Part shown: positions 1-12,552 of the stretch, in pieces
Layout: every line of letters begins with the position of its first letter
Position numbering within the stretch: the first letter of the stretch is position 1
Source of the DNA: Turbatrix aceti
Lineage: Eukaryota; Nematoda; Chromadorea; Rhabditida; Panagrolaimidae
Direction: 5' to 3'
Length of the DNA: 64,000 nt
Assembly (NCBI GenBank): GCA_963969345.1
Contig: OZ017768.1
Location: 8,580,718 to 8,644,717 of the forward strand
Translations under genes and position numbers: made by a program
Notes under the pieces: model-generated
Databases searched by the model: none
The model's input: only the letters and a program-made list of their open reading frames with translations
Told to the model about the DNA's origin: nothing

Positions 1-1787
1 CCGGCTGGCGGCGTGCCGGAGCGGTGCGAAGGCGGCGGCTTAGCGATGGACGAGGCGCCGGCCTGCCAGGGAGCGATCAAGGACGACGCTGCCTCTACCG
101 CCGGTCGACGAACGAACAAACGAACGAATGACTTTTCCATACTTCTTGTCGGCTTCCGTTTCCGTCGGTTTCTCTTTTCGTGTACTAATGCTGATATTTG
201 TTGTCTATTTTTCTTGACTGTTCGAAACAATGTTCAAAACAATTGACAGACTCCCAGGAAAATGTGTAAAATGTGCATTGCAAAAAATTTTTCTGGAAAA
301 AGGTTCTTGTCTGCTTTCAGAAATTTTTTTCATTGTCAAAAGAACTTCCATAATTTACTCTTTTTTGGTCGTGAAAATTTTTTTGCTTGTTTGGAAGTTC
401 CACAATTTCAGAAACCCGATCCCCAATTCCATTAAGAATTTTGTTTGATGGTTGGTTTTTCCGTTGTACCAACAAATGTGCGTTCCAAGTTGAGTTAAGT
501 CATGCCGGAAAGCTATTAGTAGCCGTAACCGATGCCGACCGCCATGAGCTAATATTTTCAACCTTGTTTCCTTGTTTTTTACAAACAATTTCCTTTTTGA
601 ATATTTTTAACAGGAAAAGTAAATTTTTCCTTCTTCTTTGCTTGTATGTATAGTGATCAAATAACATTCATTCCTTTTGATCATTCATTTCATTCTGAGT
701 GAGTTTTAATTTTACAGACCTCAGAAGGTGTAGCTAATCCCGACGTGAAGCTTCTAATAAAGCATACGCATGCATGTGTCTGTGCGCATTCGTTTACGTT
801 CATTTTTGAGACAATTGCAGAAACAAGCATTTATGTATACTCACATTCAGTCAGTCGTCACCGTGCCTGTTTTCACTCACATGAGCTAACGTCGAAAAAT
901 TCACAAGTCCTTTTTTGTCTTGCGTAAACAGATCGTCTGCGTCGTGCAAGTTGATAAGAAGCGATTCAAGAAACCTAAAACAGTGAAAATTTTTTGTTGT
1001 TGAGCAAAAAATTAAAGATAATTATTTTCGTAAATGATAAAATTTATTTAGCAATTGAAAAAATTGGAAATTAAAAATCATTAGTTTTTTTTCACACAGT
1101 CGATATAAAGTTCAAAAGGTCAATTGTTGGCAAATGTGTCAGAGATTACATGTAAAGTCAAAAAGTGCAAGATAAGCGTTTTCTAAGTTTTCCAAACGCT
1201 TAGCTGGTTTTTAGAGATCGTTAAAATCGCACCAATACCCAAAAATTCATGTTTATTCAATCGATAACGGCGCCAGGTGTTAGAGCGATTATCGCTTTCC
1301 TCGATAGCGACATAACCCTGTACCTTGGTTCTACGGGGTCACCGGAAAAACCTGTCGACAAGAAAACAGAAAACTGACATACGGCATCACGGGTCAATTG
1401 TGGTGATAAAGCCCGAAACTGCATGCATGAAGGATAGCGAGCTTCTCGGTTTGTGTTGAGAACCAGGCTTTATTTTTCCCCGCTATCTCCGTCTTCTTTT
1501 TTTTGTTGATATGACGATTGTCGAACTCGCATGCAGCAGTCTCTGATGATCGTGGTGAGCAATCTCCTACACGGAGCCGTGTGTTTTGGCGGGCTGGCTG
1601 GGAATCGATGCTTACGCGACAAGTTGTCCGTGCAAATATCCAACAGTGCTTGTTTTTTTTCCATTTGCTCAATTTAACACTTAGCGTTTCGTTTTATACA
1701 GTTAGTTGAAGACGGTTACTGACTGCCGTGATTTTACTGTTTGGATGTTTTTTTGGGGCAGAGTCACAAATCCTTATTTTTAGAAAA
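1..1787. other. Upstream region, no gene assigned
   Basis: The first 110 bases are much more GC-rich than what follows and could be the 3' end of a neighbouring exon. One frame there reads about 13 Ala/Arg-rich codons before a stop, too short to identify. The remainder is AT-rich with short unconvincing open frames. It presumably holds the 5' flank and promoter of the receptor kinase gene. I see no RNA gene. Confidence 0.4.
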
Positions 1788-2243
1788 ATGACTCGACGGG
1801 TGGTATGGATATCAATTTGGACGGCCATTGGATTTTTGCTTCTTGGGATAATTGATCATGTATCAGCAGCACAAAAAATACCTTCTAATATCAAACAGTT
1901 TTCTCCAATGATGCAGCTTCCAAAGACCCGGAAGGTTATCACAGAAGAGATCGTCCGACCTGATGGGTCTAGAAAACTTTATAGATGTGAGTTTGGATTT
2001 TAAATATTTTTTAAAACATTTTTGGCTATTTTTTAACTTCAATTTTTGAAATTTAATTCGGAGCGTTTTAAAAATTATTTTTTACTATTTTTCAATGTTT
2101 CAACTGAAATTCAACACTCGTTATATCTTCTTATAAATTAACAAAATAGCATCTATTAACATTGTTTTTAGCCCGTCGACATCGTCACGATAACTCGGAT
2201 AATAACTTTACTGCTTCTTCTAACAATGACGATCCAAGCAATG
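1788..2243 (+). other. Alternative first exons (form a) of the receptor kinase
   Basis: Exon 1788-1986 opens with ATG and a hydrophobic signal peptide (ISIWTAIGFLLLGIIDHVSA). It ends in phase 1 at a GTGAG donor. Exon 2172-2243 follows a TTTTTAG acceptor, reads through to a second phase-1 donor and is rich in Asn and Ser. Joined to the exon at 2952 it keeps the frame. This gives a 91-residue N-terminus different from the one encoded at 2631. Confidence 0.7.
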
Positions 2244-5200
2244 GTTTCTTTTTTCTTCTGTACTAATTTTGCACTGCTTTTCTGTCGTGTGACGTCTGCT
2301 TTTGTGATGTCTATTATGTATACTTTTCCACCCAATTGACTAATTGCACCAACTCTTCCCCCTTTTTTTCCTATGTGCCAACCAGCCGGGCATATTACAT
2401 CACTTTTTGGCGGATGGCATGGCACTTTGCTTTCATTTTTTAATCGTTTTGATGTACATTTAACCTAATTTGGGGTTCTGCCAGAAAGTGCATCCAGGAA
2501 GGGTGGAGCGTGGGCCAGAATGTTTATTTTCTCCAAGGAGTGACTGCTTGAGCTTGGCTATTCATTTCACTCTTTGGCCTGGTTTGGTTTGTTTTTGACT
2601 GCTAAAAAAACCGAGCACACAACACTATCGATGCTGTCGATTTTGCTGGTGCGATGCGTAGCGGTATGGATCGTGCTGGGGGTTTTTCACGGAATTTCTG
2701 GTGACTGGAATGACTGGAACTCGTCTAAAATGATTAATCGTCGAGCTCCGGCTTGCAAGAATGGCACCAAGGGATGCGGTATGACTGATTTTGTAGCTAC
2801 ATCAATATTAATTATGAAATTTTATTTTTTTCCTTTGTTAAAAAATTTTCCCTTCTAATGAATATTTTTTATGTAGTTAATATTTATTTCCCTTTGTTGA
2901 AAAAAAATGTTTCTCAAAGTTGACCTTGGATCATGATTTTTAAAATTTTAGACTGTCAAGGCACGACCAACGGCCGCTCTGTTTCTGGAGTAAACGGAAG
3001 CCAATATCGTTTTTACAGCATGCTCTACCAGAATTGTACCGTAATCCAAGGAAACCTCGAAATCACGCACATTCTGCCCGAGGACATCCATGAGCTGGAT
3101 TTCTACAACGAGACCCTACCCAACGGAACTATTGTTCAACGCAATAAACAACCTTTTTGGTTTCTGAAAGACGTCGAGGAAATTACCGGATACCTATTGA
3201 TTTTCTATGTCAACACCAAGAAAATTGAATTACCCAAGCTAAAAGTTGTGCGAGGAAGAACTCTGTATGACGGCGCGGCAATCACAATCACGGGATCTTA
3301 CATACATCGACTTGTTATGCCAAACTTCAGGGCGGTGCTCAAAGGCAACATTTATTTGGATCGTAAAAACAATCAGCTTTGTTACTTTGCAAAAAATATT
3401 TTGCATTCGGAATATTTTGACAAAAACACGAATCAAATGATGTTAGATGAAGCACAAAATGTTACCTGTCCGAGTTTTTTGAAATGTCACTCATCTTGCC
3501 CTGGAGATCATTGTTATGGACCTGGACCAAATGAATGTCAACAAAGTACGTTTTTTTATATTAAAAAATGTTTTTCGATGTAAAACAGAAATTTTTTACC
3601 CAAAACAAAATTTTTGCAACACTACTAAATAAATATAGTCGCAAATTACATATCACATTCAAAATATATTTTTAAAATAATATTTTCAGTGTACCGACAG
3701 GAATGTCCCGGATGTGACACATGCTTTGAAAAAACCATGCCCGATAATAGCACGACCAAGCATTGCTGTGATTCGGAATGCGCCGGAGGCTGCACTGACG
3801 CCGGTCCGAGCTACTGCATCACCTGCAAAAATTATCGCCAGGACGACAAATGCGTCCGTGAATGCAACGGTATCAATGTCTATAACAAAGCAACTTCATC
3901 TCTCGTTCGGCGACCTCAAAATGAAATTCGGTATTTCCATGACGATTTTTGTGTCAAATCGTGCCCTCCAAAAACTCTAATTGAAGACAAATACTGCGTT
4001 GTCAACTGTCAAAAAGGCTACTACCGGAACATTGATGTCGATCCTCGAAAGTGTGTTCCCTGTGAAAACAGCGTCTGTCCCAAACGTTGGTTTTAGAAAC
4101 TTTGTTTGATCACACATAATCGTGAACTATTTTAGTTTGCACAGTAGAAGGATTTCTCACAATCAATATTTTGCGCAATCTTAAAGATTGTACCGAAATT
4201 AACGGCAGCATTGAAGTCCTAACCCACCTACTGGGCGAAAAAGACTTTTCACTTTCTATGCTAGACACCCTTCGAAGTGTCAAAATTGTGAATGGACACG
4301 TCCTAATTCAAGGCGGACACAATGTACATCCGGAGATGCTTCAAAGCCTGTCATTTTTAGAAAATCTCAGGATTATTGACGGTCGTAAACTGCATCAGAA
4401 CAGCGTGCTTTACATTCAAGGGTTTCCCGAGCTTACCGAACTTGGCCTCAAAAATCTCGAACGCATTGGCGCCGGCCGCGTGGTTATACTCCAAAATCCT
4501 AAACTATGTTTTGGAGATTCTATTCAGTGGACCAAGATGACCGAAGTTATGTCCGAAGGTCTTCCACCCATAATCAGAGACAATGCTTCTCCGGATTTCT
4601 GCTCGAAGTTCAACTTTGTATGTGACGACGCTTGCGACCCCAGTGCCGGTTGCTGGGGTAAGGGTCCAAAGCAATGCGTTCGTTGCCGCACTTTTAAATT
4701 TGGCGAGGAGTGTGTCAACAGCTGCGATACTGCCAACGGCTTTTTCCATCCGACGCCAAAAACCTGTGAACGATGCGACCGAGAGTGCGTGCGGTGCTCT
4801 GGTCCTGAGCCTACTCAGTGTTTGGAATGCGTCAATGTTGCTTACAAGTAAGTTTAAACTTTGTTAAAAATTATTTACGTCAAATGGATTTGAACCCGAG
4901 ACCTGTGCTCTCGCAATCAGATATTTTGCCAGTGTGCCACGGGTGCAAATTTGGTTACTGTCTTCCATATTTTTTTTCTGTTTTTTTCAAATTAATATTT
5001 TTAGGGAGTTCGGTCGAACGCAAACAACTTGCGTCCCCCAATGTCCGAACTCAACCTACGCCTACAACAAACAATGCTTACCCTGCCACGAAGCATGCTA
5101 CAACGACGGCTGCACCGGTCCTCAGCCAACTTTGCAAAACGGCTGTAACAAATGTCGCTTTGGCATAACTTTCGACAACGGCACGACACTCTGCCTCATA

Positions 5201-7654
5201 GGCTCAGACGTGAAAAATGCGTGTGTCGACTTTGATGGTTATTACTCTGTTCTCGCAAAGAACAAAGACATCACAACCGGTGAGTGTCGTCCATGCCCGT
5301 CCGAATGCCTCAGCTGTCGATCGGCCGATCAGTGTACAAAGTGCCGAAACGCTCGGGTGGTCAATGACACGACCAACGCTCTGCTTGGATGCGCAGCGTC
5401 CTGTGGCCAAGGAAATTACGACAGCGGCATTCCTGGAATCTGCTATCCTTGCCACAATTTCTGCAACCAGCACGACACCTGCAGTGGACCGGAACCTACT
5501 CAATGCGCCAGATGCGAGTTTATGTCGCTTCCAATTGCCGATGATGCTTGGGAATGCGTCGAAGCTTGCCCTGTTACTCATCCGTTTGAGTTTCGTGATC
5601 AGTGCTTCGAATATGACGTTGAGGCTTTGCACAGGAAACGGTATGTTGTTTTTAGGAGTGTTTGAGTTGTTAAAAAAATGCGATTTTCAGGTTCATTTTG
5701 ACTGCATTTGCTGTTGTTGCGTTTTTAATGCTTGTCAGCGGAGTTATTTTTGTAAGTTCTTTTTGGTAAAAAAATTTACACTTGAAAAGATTTGAACCTA
5801 GGACCTATTTGCTTTAAAAAAATATTTTTTTTGTCACATCGCCATAGATGCAAATTGAAACATTTGAATCACGTGATCTTAATTTTTATTTTTTGCAGTA
5901 CTTTGTCCATCGAATGCGCAAGTATCGAACCAAGCTGGAAAAAGAACAGGACCTGCATTTGCCCGAAATCCCAGAAACGGACCCGTCTGGACTCACCCGT
6001 CGTCCTAATCTCAACCGATTGCGTGTCATTACTCTGGATCAGCTGACGACAACCAAAAATATCCTTGGTGCCGGTGCTTTTGGTACCGTATACGCCGGTG
6101 TGTTCAAATTCGTACACCCAGAGTCGAAGAAAGTCCGTGGTCTGCCGGTGGCCATTAAGGAGATCAAAACATCCGCGTTTTCTGACGTCTGCGAATCGTC
6201 TTTGATCGAAGAAGCCCAAATTATGAGCGCTCTTGACCACAAACATCTGCTGCCTCTGGTCGGCATCTGTCTTGCCGAAGGCGTCAAGCTGATAACCATC
6301 CTGCGACCTCTGGGATCATTGGCTGCGTTTTTGGTCAAACACAAAAATCGATTGGGCGCAAAGGAACTGATTTTGTACTGCTACCAGATCTCTTCTGCCA
6401 TGGAATACCTCGCGAGGCACAAAATTATTCACTGTGATCTCGCGTGCCGAAACGTGCTCATGAGAAATGTCAATCACGTTGAGGTCACTGATTTTGGGCT
6501 GGCAAAGATGCTTGAAGGGTCCGGTGTCGACATTGCCGGCTGCCAGGTGCCTTTCCGCTGGGTGCCCCCCGAGTGCCTAATTCCAAATGGTCAATTCAGC
6601 GAAGCCAGTGATGTCTGGGCATTTGGAGTCACTTGCTGGGAGATTATAACTTATGGAGCTGTGCCGTACAAAGATTTGGGACTGCAGAAGGGCAACGACA
6701 TGCTCGGATTTTTGAAAAACGGCAATCGACTTCCTCAACCGCATAATTGCAGTGTGCAGCTTCATGGAACTCTGATTTTGTGTGAGTTTTGGGGAAAAAT
6801 GATAAATTTGACATCTTGGAACACATTTAGGAAATTTTGGAAAATTAGAATTTTTTTAGAACCTTGTTCGAATTTTTAGAACTATTTAAAAATGCATTAA
6901 ACAACTTTAGAACTTTTAGAAAACCTTACAAAGAAAAAAATTAGGAACACTTCCTAAAATTCAAAAATTTTTAGGTTGGTCCGAAAACGCCGATTCACGT
7001 CCCCGATTTACCGATTTAAAGGAAACGTTCATAAAGTACTGCAAAACGCCGACCGAATTTATCCTGGATCGCCACGTGACCCAACGCATGGATTCGTACA
7101 TTGGCAGTGCCGAAGAACAAAGCCAACAGATCCAAAAACTCCTAAACCGCACTTACGAAGATTTGGATTTGGATCAAGGTCAAACCGAATTTTCATTCTT
7201 CCAACGTGGTTTAGACAGTCCTCGGACTCCCATGAGTATCGGAACCGCTCCGAGACACTCATCGACGACTTCGACCCGTTACAAACCGGATCCTCTTCGT
7301 CGACAGTTCCCTGATACGGCGGAATCTGCGCTCACTGAAGTCGATGCCGACGACGACAACTACCTCGTGCCTAACAGCTCCGGTGAAACGAGCAGGGTCG
7401 ACGGAAATGGGTGCCGGTATACCAAGGTTAAGGCACCACCCGGTGGTTACGCCAACGAAGATCCTAATCATTGCTACGTCAATGACGATGTTGAGACTAT
7501 CAGCGCTAGCGAGTATTTGAATTTGGTCGATGAAGATGAGAAAATTGGTGTGGATGAAAAATCGGAAAAGGGCGAAGCTAAGTTTGTTTTTCCGCCGCCG
7601 CCAGGAGCTATTGAATCTACGGATTACGTCAATCAGGCAGAAAGTATGGTGTAA
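1788..7654 (+). CDS. let-23: EGF-receptor-family tyrosine kinase (LET-23-like)
   Basis: Receptor tyrosine kinase of the ErbB/LET-23 family, a plasma-membrane receptor for EGF-like ligands upstream of Ras signalling. Shared exons are 2952-3545, 3690-4085, 4136-4847, 5005-5640, 5691-5751, 5899-6781 and 6975-7654, joined to either of two first exons (1788-1986 plus 2172-2243, or 2631-2778). All phases agree, giving about 1,410 or 1,369 residues. Order in the shorter form: signal peptide, receptor L domain, furin-like Cys-rich region, second L domain, a long second Cys-rich region, one membrane helix (about 829-849), kinase, tail. Kinase landmarks: glycine loop GAGAFGTVYAG near 906, VAIK Lys936, a Glu in the C-helix (SLIEEAQIM), HCDLACRN at 1027 and DFG at 1047. 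HCD replaces the usual HRD. The tail carries YLNL (Tyr1324) and YVNQ (Tyr1361), which fit Grb2/SEM-5 SH2 sites, and ends in ESMV, a possible PDZ ligand. Two introns contain tRNA-like repeats. Confidence 0.93.
2631..2778 (+). other. Alternative first exon (form b) of the receptor kinase
   Basis: A second ATG with its own signal peptide (LLVRCVAVWIVLGVFHGISG) runs 148 bases to a phase-1 GTATGA donor and splices in frame to the exon at 2952, producing the join KGC-DCQGTTNG. In-frame ATG codons also occur upstream, the first at 2574, so the true start could be earlier. Having two signal-peptide exons with the same exit phase argues for two promoters. Confidence 0.7.
4881..4950 (-). repeat. tRNA-derived SINE-like element in receptor intron
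   Basis: Read on the minus strand, this intron carries an A-box-like TGGCACACTGG and a perfect B-box GGTTCAAATCC at roughly tRNA spacing. The acceptor and T stems do not pair well, so it is not a working tRNA. A sister element lies in the intron at 5778. The pair suggests a tRNA-derived SINE family. Confidence 0.55.
5778..5857 (-). repeat. Second tRNA-derived SINE-like element in receptor intron
   Basis: On the minus strand it has B-box GGTTCAAATCT and, at matching distance, the same AATTTGCA...GGCGATGTG-type start as the element at 4881. The middle is replaced by an A/T run. Both lie antisense in introns of the same gene. Confidence 0.5.
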
Positions 7655-9732
7655 TTATAATATTTGGAACTATTTATTTTTTGGTTTTTTGGTGAGTTCG
7701 AATTTTTTTGAAACAATTTTTTTTGAAAAAAATGCAGAATGCAATTTTCGAAATTTTTATAAAACTATAATAAAAAAATTTGGTCATTTTTTTCGAGTTA
7801 AAAAAATTTTTGATCTCTTGTCCAAATTTTTTTTTGTAAACGCTCATCAGACAAAAAAATAAGCAGTCAAAAAACGATAACGATCATCAACAACTTTCCT
7901 CGATGCATGTTGACCGTAATACATAACGCACGATCAATCACCATTTTTGCTTGCAGCATTCGATAGACCCTGACGGGATGCGATGCGATGACTGACCTCT
8001 GCGCCCGCCGTCATCACTCGTCCATCCGTCGATCGATTCAATGACACATCCACGCGCACCACACGCATACACTCAATAATCCAGGTCTCGACGTCTACCG
8101 CGCAGGTCTACCTGGCCACAAAACTAATCGAATGAACGCCCCACCCGCCCCCTCCTTCGATTTTGTGCAAACAAATATTTATCTTGGTCCCTTTCCCGTC
8201 TGTGTTCCTTCCCTTTTTCAAATTGTGTACAATATTTTTACGGGTTATACATATTCACGTTTTGTAAACTTCTTTGCTGTTTCCTTTTTTTAAACTAAGT
8301 TTTGTACATTTTACGATTTTTTTTTGTTTCGATTTTCACGTATTTGTATGAATCAATGCTTGCGGATGTTTGATTTTTGTGAGATTCTGGCATAAATTTG
8401 CACACATTATCAGTCGGGGTTTGTTGAATTGTTTTGATCACCTGTGACTGAGGTTCGCGTTGGTTGGTTGCCACGTCAATAACGGAAATGTGCAAAAAAA
8501 ACACCATCCTGGGCTGGGCTATTTATTTGCACACCACGTCCGGTGTGGTTGGTGTAAGCTGGAAGCGACAGAGAAGCGTGATAAGACAAGACAGCCGGGG
8601 TCGTTGTTAAAATTGCTGCGTTCATTTATGCGAAAGGATAAATTACGGGTTTACACGCGCATGCATGCATGTGACCATAATTAGGGTTTACGCCACTGAT
8701 GGGGACGTCCCTGTCTGTTTGATTGACTATTCGAATTATTGATACGGAAGTGGCGTAATTTGGGGTAAAAACGAATATAAAAATTAGGCTTTGAAATTTT
8801 TGAACCTTGTTTTTTGAAAAAAAATCTGTTTGAAAAAAAGTTTTTTACTAACTAAATATTCGTAAATCACAAAATTGTAAATCCATGCGTTTTACGATAG
8901 CCATTTTCGGCCGCAAGCAAAATATACTCTCGAGTGGAAACCATTCATTCACGTACATAATTTTCCGTGCCGTCATAAAATTAACACACTGGCTGGTGAT
9001 ATTTATTTATTATATTTTTTTTCTGTCAAAAATAACAAACTAAACACCCCAAAAAGTCATTTTTTTGCGTTCCAGGCAACCTTTATTAATAATTTCATAG
9101 ACATTAAATTTGCGAACGTCATTCGAAACTGTAGCACGAAATAAATAAATATTTGTATGATGTTGGTCGATTTTTTTTAGTCCCGTATGTACTTTGTTAG
9201 CATTTATGCAGCTAAATATTAGCTTGCAACTCACCGATAAGGAGGTCTCTCTGCCCGTCTACCTCCGTCGTTGGTTGCCAGGCTGCTGCTGTGTATGCAT
9301 GCATGCCCTGACTCACCTTGCTTGCTTCCTTGCTTGCTCGCCTTGCTCGTCGCCCTTGATGGGAGACGTCCGCGTCCGTGTCTTTATAATTCCTCTGGCA
9401 CCACAATGACAGCATTCGATTCGCTGTCGTCTTTTTTTTGCATTTTATAAAAATATTTCATAAACGGTTGTCATTTTTAATATTTATTCGAGGCGCGAGG
9501 TTTTGTTGATTGGCACCAAATTAATAATTTGAACTTTAAAATTTAAAAATTACGTTTATTTTGGAATAAAAAAGTCCAATTTATTGCGTTTTGCATTCGT
9601 TTACGTTAAAATTAATGTTTTTAGGTTTTTACAAAACTTTTGCACACTTCGAAAACAAAATCCTAACCTTGTATGCCTGTTCGAAGAAAGCGCCAATTCC
9701 CAACGCCTTGAAAGCTCTTCTCTTCTCCCAAA
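7655..9732. other. Intergenic region
   Basis: AT-rich spacer between the receptor kinase and the DBH-like gene. It holds GCATGCATG palindromes (near 8660 and 9294) and short unconvincing open frames. I see no exon set, RNA gene or transposon. Confidence 0.5.
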
Positions 9733-11818
9733 ATGATGACCGAAACCCGGTTCACTGCTGCCGACAGCGGAGACGTGCAGATTCTCTTCGACAAATCCGC
9801 GTTCCAAGCAAATCAGCGAAAGAAAGCCACGATCAACGCGTGTTGCACGAAGAGACTCTGCGTCGGGTCCATCATCGTCGGACTCGTGCTTCTCTTCATC
9901 GGAAACATCATCGTCGGCTGGGCGTCGTGGAACGGCACGTCAGCGAGCAGTCATAACTCCAGCGGCGGTGGCAGTGCCGCAACAACTCCGGCATTGCCCA
10001 GCGTGTTGGATGAAGGATCCAAGTTGGCGGTTTTTCTACCGGCTGAAAATGCTTGTAAGCGATGATTTCGTCATTTGAAAAAAAACCATTGTTTTTTTCC
10101 GGGCTTTTTGTCGATGATTCACATCTTGAGGGGGAAAAATGAGGGTTGCTTTGTTTTTTAAAAACAATAAAGTTTAAAAAACACATTTCAGCAAACAGCG
10201 CCGAGCTGACTCTCAAATGGGACGAGCAGCCGAATCTTATACGATTTACAGTTTCCTTGAAATCTGATTTGTCCCCTCAACGAGGTCTGCTGATCGGTTT
10301 TTCCTTCAGCCATGACACTCATGCACCCAGTGACGGTTGTTTTTTTCAAAATGGCACTTTGACCGTAAGTTCATTTTTTACTTCTGCTGAAATTTATAAT
10401 TATAACCTTAACAGGACGTGTACGCCACCCAAGTTGACAACAAAATACAACTCCACACAGACGTCAACCAAAACTGCAGATTGATCGAGAGCAAGGACTC
10501 TCGTTCGTTTGAATTCAGCCGAGAAAAAACGACTTGCGATCTCCGAGATATTTCATTTGACGGCAATTCATCGTTTTCCTTTGTTCTGGGATTTGTGGAA
10601 AATTTGGTATCTCCAGAAGTCGACGTCAAAAACGTGGTTAAACGACGGGTATTTCCGAACTCGGCATCCGCTCGATTTGCTCCGGCTGCTGGCGTTGAAT
10701 TTGAATCTTTCAATGCTACCACACCTGTCTCAACCATCAACGGAACAGGCCAACTGTGCCGCGTGTTTTCCGCCAAGGATCTCAACCTGCCTCCAAAAAT
10801 CCATATCGTCGGTTTCGAAGCTTTGGTGTCTCACAACGAAAGTTCGGACACTGATTTTGACAAGGTGAGCAACATCAGATTGTTTTCGTGCCGAGACCTG
10901 CCTTTGGTCGATGAAAAGAATCCTACAAAGTGTCCGACAATTTCGACATGCACTCGATTACTGATGACCTGGACACCTGGTGCAGATGGAGTTGTCCATT
11001 TCCCAGGTGATGCTGGTCTGTCGTTGGAAGAAGCTGGATTGTTGCTCAGCGTCAGATTCGAAGTTCCGAGCGAAGTTAAAATTAACCCCGTTGGATTTCA
11101 AGTTCTGTACACTTCTGAACTTCGACCCAACAACATTGGCATTATTCAAACAGGTGTTCTTCCTGGAAACTGGCTGAACGTGCCGCCGGGACAAATCGCT
11201 TTTCCCGTCACTGGATTTTGTATTTCCGAGTGCACAGACGCTCTCGGTTCTTTGACTTTGGTCGGCGGGTCTTTTTTGACTTCGACCCCCAACGTGGTCA
11301 ACAAGACGCGGCTCTCAGTTATCCGTCAACTAAAACAAATTGCCGTTCTCGCTGGGGATACCCACTACAGTACCTCCACCTCAGGCTACCGTACCTTTGC
11401 TGACTCTTTTGTCCTACAGCCTGGAGACATTCTCGCAACCACCTGTTCTTACGGCACGCTGCGTAATTTCAACGCAATTCCGTCCTTGTCTGCAGCGTGC
11501 AACGCTCTCGTCTACGCGTATCCCATGCCAAACGGCGACGTCACCTGCCAATCAGGTGCGGCTAAAGTTCCGTCGGGAATGGAAGACAGTAGCAGCCTTA
11601 CTTGGACGCCTACCTTGATCGGTGATGTCTTGGAGTCTTATTCTTCGGGTCCCATCAACGCTACGTGCCTAAAGACAGAGAATAGCGCCTCTTTGTTCCG
11701 TCCGTCTTTCGCCAACTCAACCAACCTTCCGCATCCAAGGATCGATCCATTATCGCTCCGGGCGTCGACTTTTGACAGCGATCTTTGTCCATCGGTCGAG
11801 AGCTTTTTTGTTGTCTAA
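9733..11818 (+). CDS. DOMON/DBH-like monooxygenase-fold protein, copper ligands lost
   Basis: Member of the copper type II ascorbate-dependent monooxygenase superfamily (dopamine beta-hydroxylase, tyramine beta-hydroxylase, MOXD1), probably catalytically dead. Exons 9733-10054, 10192-10364 and 10415-11818 sum to 632 residues. A short Lys/Cys-rich cytoplasmic segment precedes a membrane helix (SIIVGLVLLFIGNIIVGW, about 43-60), so it should be a type II membrane protein. A DOMON domain follows (about 110-215), then the two copper-hydroxylase lobes. Alignment by eye to vertebrate DBH matches landmarks such as PGADGV, PPGQIAFPVTGFC, DTHYS and PGDILATTCSY. The ligands do not survive: the His-His pair is Ser-Asn (317-318), the third CuH His is Phe380, the CuM HTH is Leu-Thr-Ser (453-455) and the CuM Met is Ala526. 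Many N-glycosylation sites fit extracellular exposure. A polyadenylation signal lies near 11899. Confidence 0.85.
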
Positions 11819-12507
11819 CACGCGGAAAAGTTTTACTACTAACTATTTATCAAACATCATCACTCGTTGTTTTTTTGGCTTATACAGGTGTTTTTTTGTA
11901 ATAAATTTGTTTTTTTTATGAATGTGGCAGGTTTTTGGGTTTTCAGGCGCTAGCCTGGTGATAATTTAATTTGATTCAATTTTACGTCGGATAACTTTTT
12001 TTTATTCAGCGCAGCGTGATACTTTTTGATAACATCCTTTTTTTTTATTTGACTTTTTTTCCAGCCAGCAAGCCGGTAGCGGATACAAACCAAAATGCCC
12101 TGAGGCGAGTTAACTCAGCCTGACTGAAAAAAAAGGAAGGTTTCCCTATTTTCCTGCCTCCTGGTGAGCGCGATAATGATACTCTGTCCTTCGCTCGTTT
12201 TTCGCCTTTCATTTTTCATTTTATGACACCGTTTCTGGGAGAGTGTAAAAAAAGAAGGCAACAAGGCAACTTGGCCGTCTGTCTAATATGTAACTGCCAA
12301 CAACAGCCCGACCGAAAACAAACCAACAAATGCTGCGATGACTTTTTACGGGTTGCGCAACAGCGATTCATTTGCTGCTCCGACGTCCATCGCGCGTAGT
12401 GAGCAAGCAAGTGGAACCGGTATCGCTCTGCCTTTACGTCCGCCTGGCGCGACTCTGACAAACGCAAGAAAGTTTGCCTGCCTCCTATTTACTTCCTTTG
12501 TCGTCGA
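11819..12507. other. Intergenic region
   Basis: 3' flank of the DBH-like gene and 5' flank of the collagen. T-rich runs; no gene or repeat recognised. Confidence 0.5.
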
Positions 12508-12514
12508 TATAAAA
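12508..12514 (+). promoter_or_regulatory. TATA box of cuticle collagen
   Basis: TATAAAA 45 bases before the collagen start codon, with no splice acceptor between. This fits a strongly and periodically expressed collagen promoter. Confidence 0.6.
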
Positions 12515-12552
12515 ACCTAAAAAACCGGGGTATCGTGTCAGATTGCTGAAAC

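Noticed and set aside
1..246. Open frame at the left edge as a gene
   Set aside because: GC-rich start, but only a short frame without recognisable protein features; it may be the tail of an exon outside the window.
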